Origin: Sphingomonas jeddahensis | GTDB taxonomy: Bacteria; Pseudomonadota; Alphaproteobacteria; Sphingomonadales; Sphingomonadaceae | Assembly (NCBI RefSeq): GCF_001981525.1 | Contig: NZ_MPSB01000001.1 | Coordinates: 248,001 to 312,000 of the forward strand | Direction of reading: 5' to 3' | DNA length: 64,000 bases | In this document: positions 62,853-64,000 of the stretch, one piece after another | Position numbering within the stretch: position 1 is the first letter of the stretch | Layout: every line of letters begins with the position of its first letter | The notes under the pieces: model-generated | The model's input: the letters and a program-made list of their open reading frames with translations, nothing else | What the model was told of the DNA's origin: nothing | Database searches by the model: none | Position numbers and translations under genes: made by a program

Positions 62853-64000
62853 ATGTCCGACGGCCTTCCCCTTCCGCGGCGCCTGTTCGCCATTGCCTCG
62901 CTCGGCTGCGGCTCCGCTTTGGTGATCATCGACGGCGGCATCGCCAACGTCGCATTGCCCACGATCGCCAAGGATCTGGGCGTCGCGCCGAGCTCGGTCG
63001 TGTCGATCGTCACGGTGTATCAGGTGATGCTGGTCATGCTGCTACTGCCGGTCAGCGGCCTTGGCGAGCGGATCGGGCTGAAGCGAACCTATCAGGCGGG
63101 GCAAGTGATCTTCACCCTCGCCACCCTGCTCTGCTTCTTTGCCAAGAGCCTGCCGTTCCTGCTGATCGTTCGCGCCATGCAGGCGATCGGGGCCGCAGGC
63201 GTACTCAGCGTCTCGTCCGCGCTGATCCGCCAAACCTATCCGGCCAAGCAGCTCGGCCGCGGGCTGGGTATCAATTCGGTGATCGTCACCAGTTCGGCCG
63301 CCGCCGCACCGACGATCGGCGGGCTGGTCCTGGCAGTGGCGCCTTGGCCCTGGGTATTCGCCAGCACAATCCCCTTCGCAATCCTGAGCATCGCGCTGGG
63401 CCGCGCCCTCCCCAATCCGGCGCCACGACTGGCGAATTTCGACCTGCTTAGCGCAGTGATGAGCGCCGGCATGTTCGGGCTGGTGATCGGCGGGGCGGAG
63501 AGCCTGGTGCATGGCGACAGCCCGGTGGTGAGCCTCGCAGTGGTCGCGACGGGCGCCGTGATCGGCTGGTTCTTCGTGCGGCGCGAGCTGGGCGCACCGG
63601 CGCCGATCCTGCCGGTCGATCTGCTCGCCCGGCCAATCATCGCATTGTCGGCTATCGGTAGCCTTACCGCCTTCACCGCATCGATGACGCTGCTGGTGTC
63701 GACGCCCTTTCGCCTTTCAGCGCTCGGGTTCAGCGCGACACAGATCGGTGCGTGCATTGCGCCCTGGCCGCTTACAAACATGATCGTCGCGCCTTTGTCG
63801 GGGTTCCTGTCCGATCGTGTGCCCGCCGGCATTCTCGGCGGGATCGGCATGGCCGTGACCTTGGTGACGCTGAGCCTGCTGGCGACGATGCCGGCCGATC
63901 CCAGCTATGTCGATGTCGCGTGGCGTATGGCGCTATGCGGCTCCGGCTTCGGGCTGTACCTTCCGCCTAACGCGCGGCTGATCGTCGGCTCCGCCCCGCG
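62853..64000 (+). CDS. MFS exporter (EmrB/QacA-like), 3' end beyond window
   Basis: The open frame from ATG 62853 reads through to the window edge: 382 codons, no stop. It has at least ten hydrophobic segments, with SALVIIDGGIANVALPTIAK in helix one and LPVSGLGERIGLKRTYQAGQ in the A loop, then RAMQAIGAAGVLSVSSALIR in helix four, typical of drug:H+ antiporters of the 14-span type. Likely exports a toxic compound. Divergent from the WYL-like gene, which might regulate it, though that is speculation. Confidence 0.88.
   Translation, partial: MSDGLPLPRRLFAIASLGCGSALVIIDGGIANVALPTIAKDLGVAPSSVVSIVTVYQVMLVMLLLPVSGLGERIGLKRTYQAGQVIFTLATLLCFFAKSLPFLLIVRAMQAIGAAGVLSVSSALIRQTYPAKQLGRGLGINSVIVTSSAAAAPTIGGLVLAVAPWPWVFASTIPFAILSIALGRALPNPAPRLANFDLLSAVMSAGMFGLVIGGAESLVHGDSPVVSLAVVATGAVIGWFFVRRELGAPAPILPVDLLARPIIALSAIGSLTAFTASMTLLVSTPFRLSALGFSATQIGACIAPWPLTNMIVAPLSGFLSDRVPAGILGGIGMAVTLVTLSLLATMPADPSYVDVAWRMALCGSGFGLYLPPNARLIVGSAP

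Overview
The window is high-GC, densely coded DNA that looks like the chromosome of a sphingomonad (Alphaproteobacteria, Sphingomonadaceae). The pointers are a dusB-ntrB-ntrC-ntrY-ntrX cluster next to a fused ispDF, a tonB-exbB-exbD-exbD operon with two large TonB-dependent receptors, an ohr-ohrR pair, ParC with an alphaproteobacterial hinge sequence, and inverted repeats of the 'GTCACCCCGG..' type seen between sphingomonad genes. Species cannot be named from the sequence alone. No phage, plasmid, insertion sequence or CRISPR array was recognised.

Layout. 1-10.1 kb: nitrogen two-component cluster (minus strand), then divergent ispDF, a small secreted protein and a PncC-type amidohydrolase, then a COQ10/RatA-like protein and lipA, then a beta-carbonic anhydrase. 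10.2-13.7 kb: GT-C type membrane glycosyltransferase, RcnB-like periplasmic protein, ribosomal operon rpsF-rpsR-rplI ending in a strong terminator. 13.8-15.7 kb: a decayed stretch with an inverted-repeat element, about 480 bp without a gene, and an ABC exporter cut off before its Walker A motif. 15.7-16.7 kb: ohr-ohrR peroxide defence. 16.9-28.2 kb: a catabolic region with an MFS porter, a 1019-aa TonB receptor, two unlike acyl-CoA dehydrogenases, glutathione transferase, SDR dehydrogenase, acyl-CoA ligase and thioesterase-like protein. 28.4-31.8 kb: EF-hand protein, OmpR-type regulator, sensor kinase, dcd.

32.5-35.1 kb: TonB energy-transducing operon. 35.3-43.6 kb: housekeeping genes (folB, GNAT, DUF1285-NUDIX-cca coupled operon, a GGDEF-EAL protein, parC). 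43.9-46.5 kb: purC-purS-purQ, a queuosine-precursor transporter and tRNA-Arg(TCT). 46.5-51.3 kb: comF-grxC-nitrilase-DUF1178 operon, methyltransferase, MerC-like protein, heme A synthase. 51.3-54.4 kb: two divergent molybdenum enzymes (YedY-like and YdeP-like). 54.4-64 kb: a second TonB receptor with a Gly/Arg/Ser-rich insert, a CHAP-domain secreted protein, a second catabolic cluster (GPH-type sugar porter plus two SDRs), a DoxX-like protein, a glycine-zipper envelope protein with a possible EcfG promoter, a WYL-like protein and an MFS drug exporter that runs off the end.

Most genes sit in tight runs with ATGA or TAATG stop/start overlaps, which suggests translational coupling: ntrC/ntrB/dusB, ispDF/7026/pncC, ohr/ohrR, ligase/thioesterase, DUF1285/NUDIX/cca, purS/purQ, grxC/nitrilase/DUF1178, MFS/SDR. 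I found no obviously new defence or mobile system. The points most worth a second look are the two-subunit acyl-CoA dehydrogenase region, the truncated ABC exporter and its gene-poor flank, the RG-rich insert in the second TonB receptor, and the paired molybdoenzymes.
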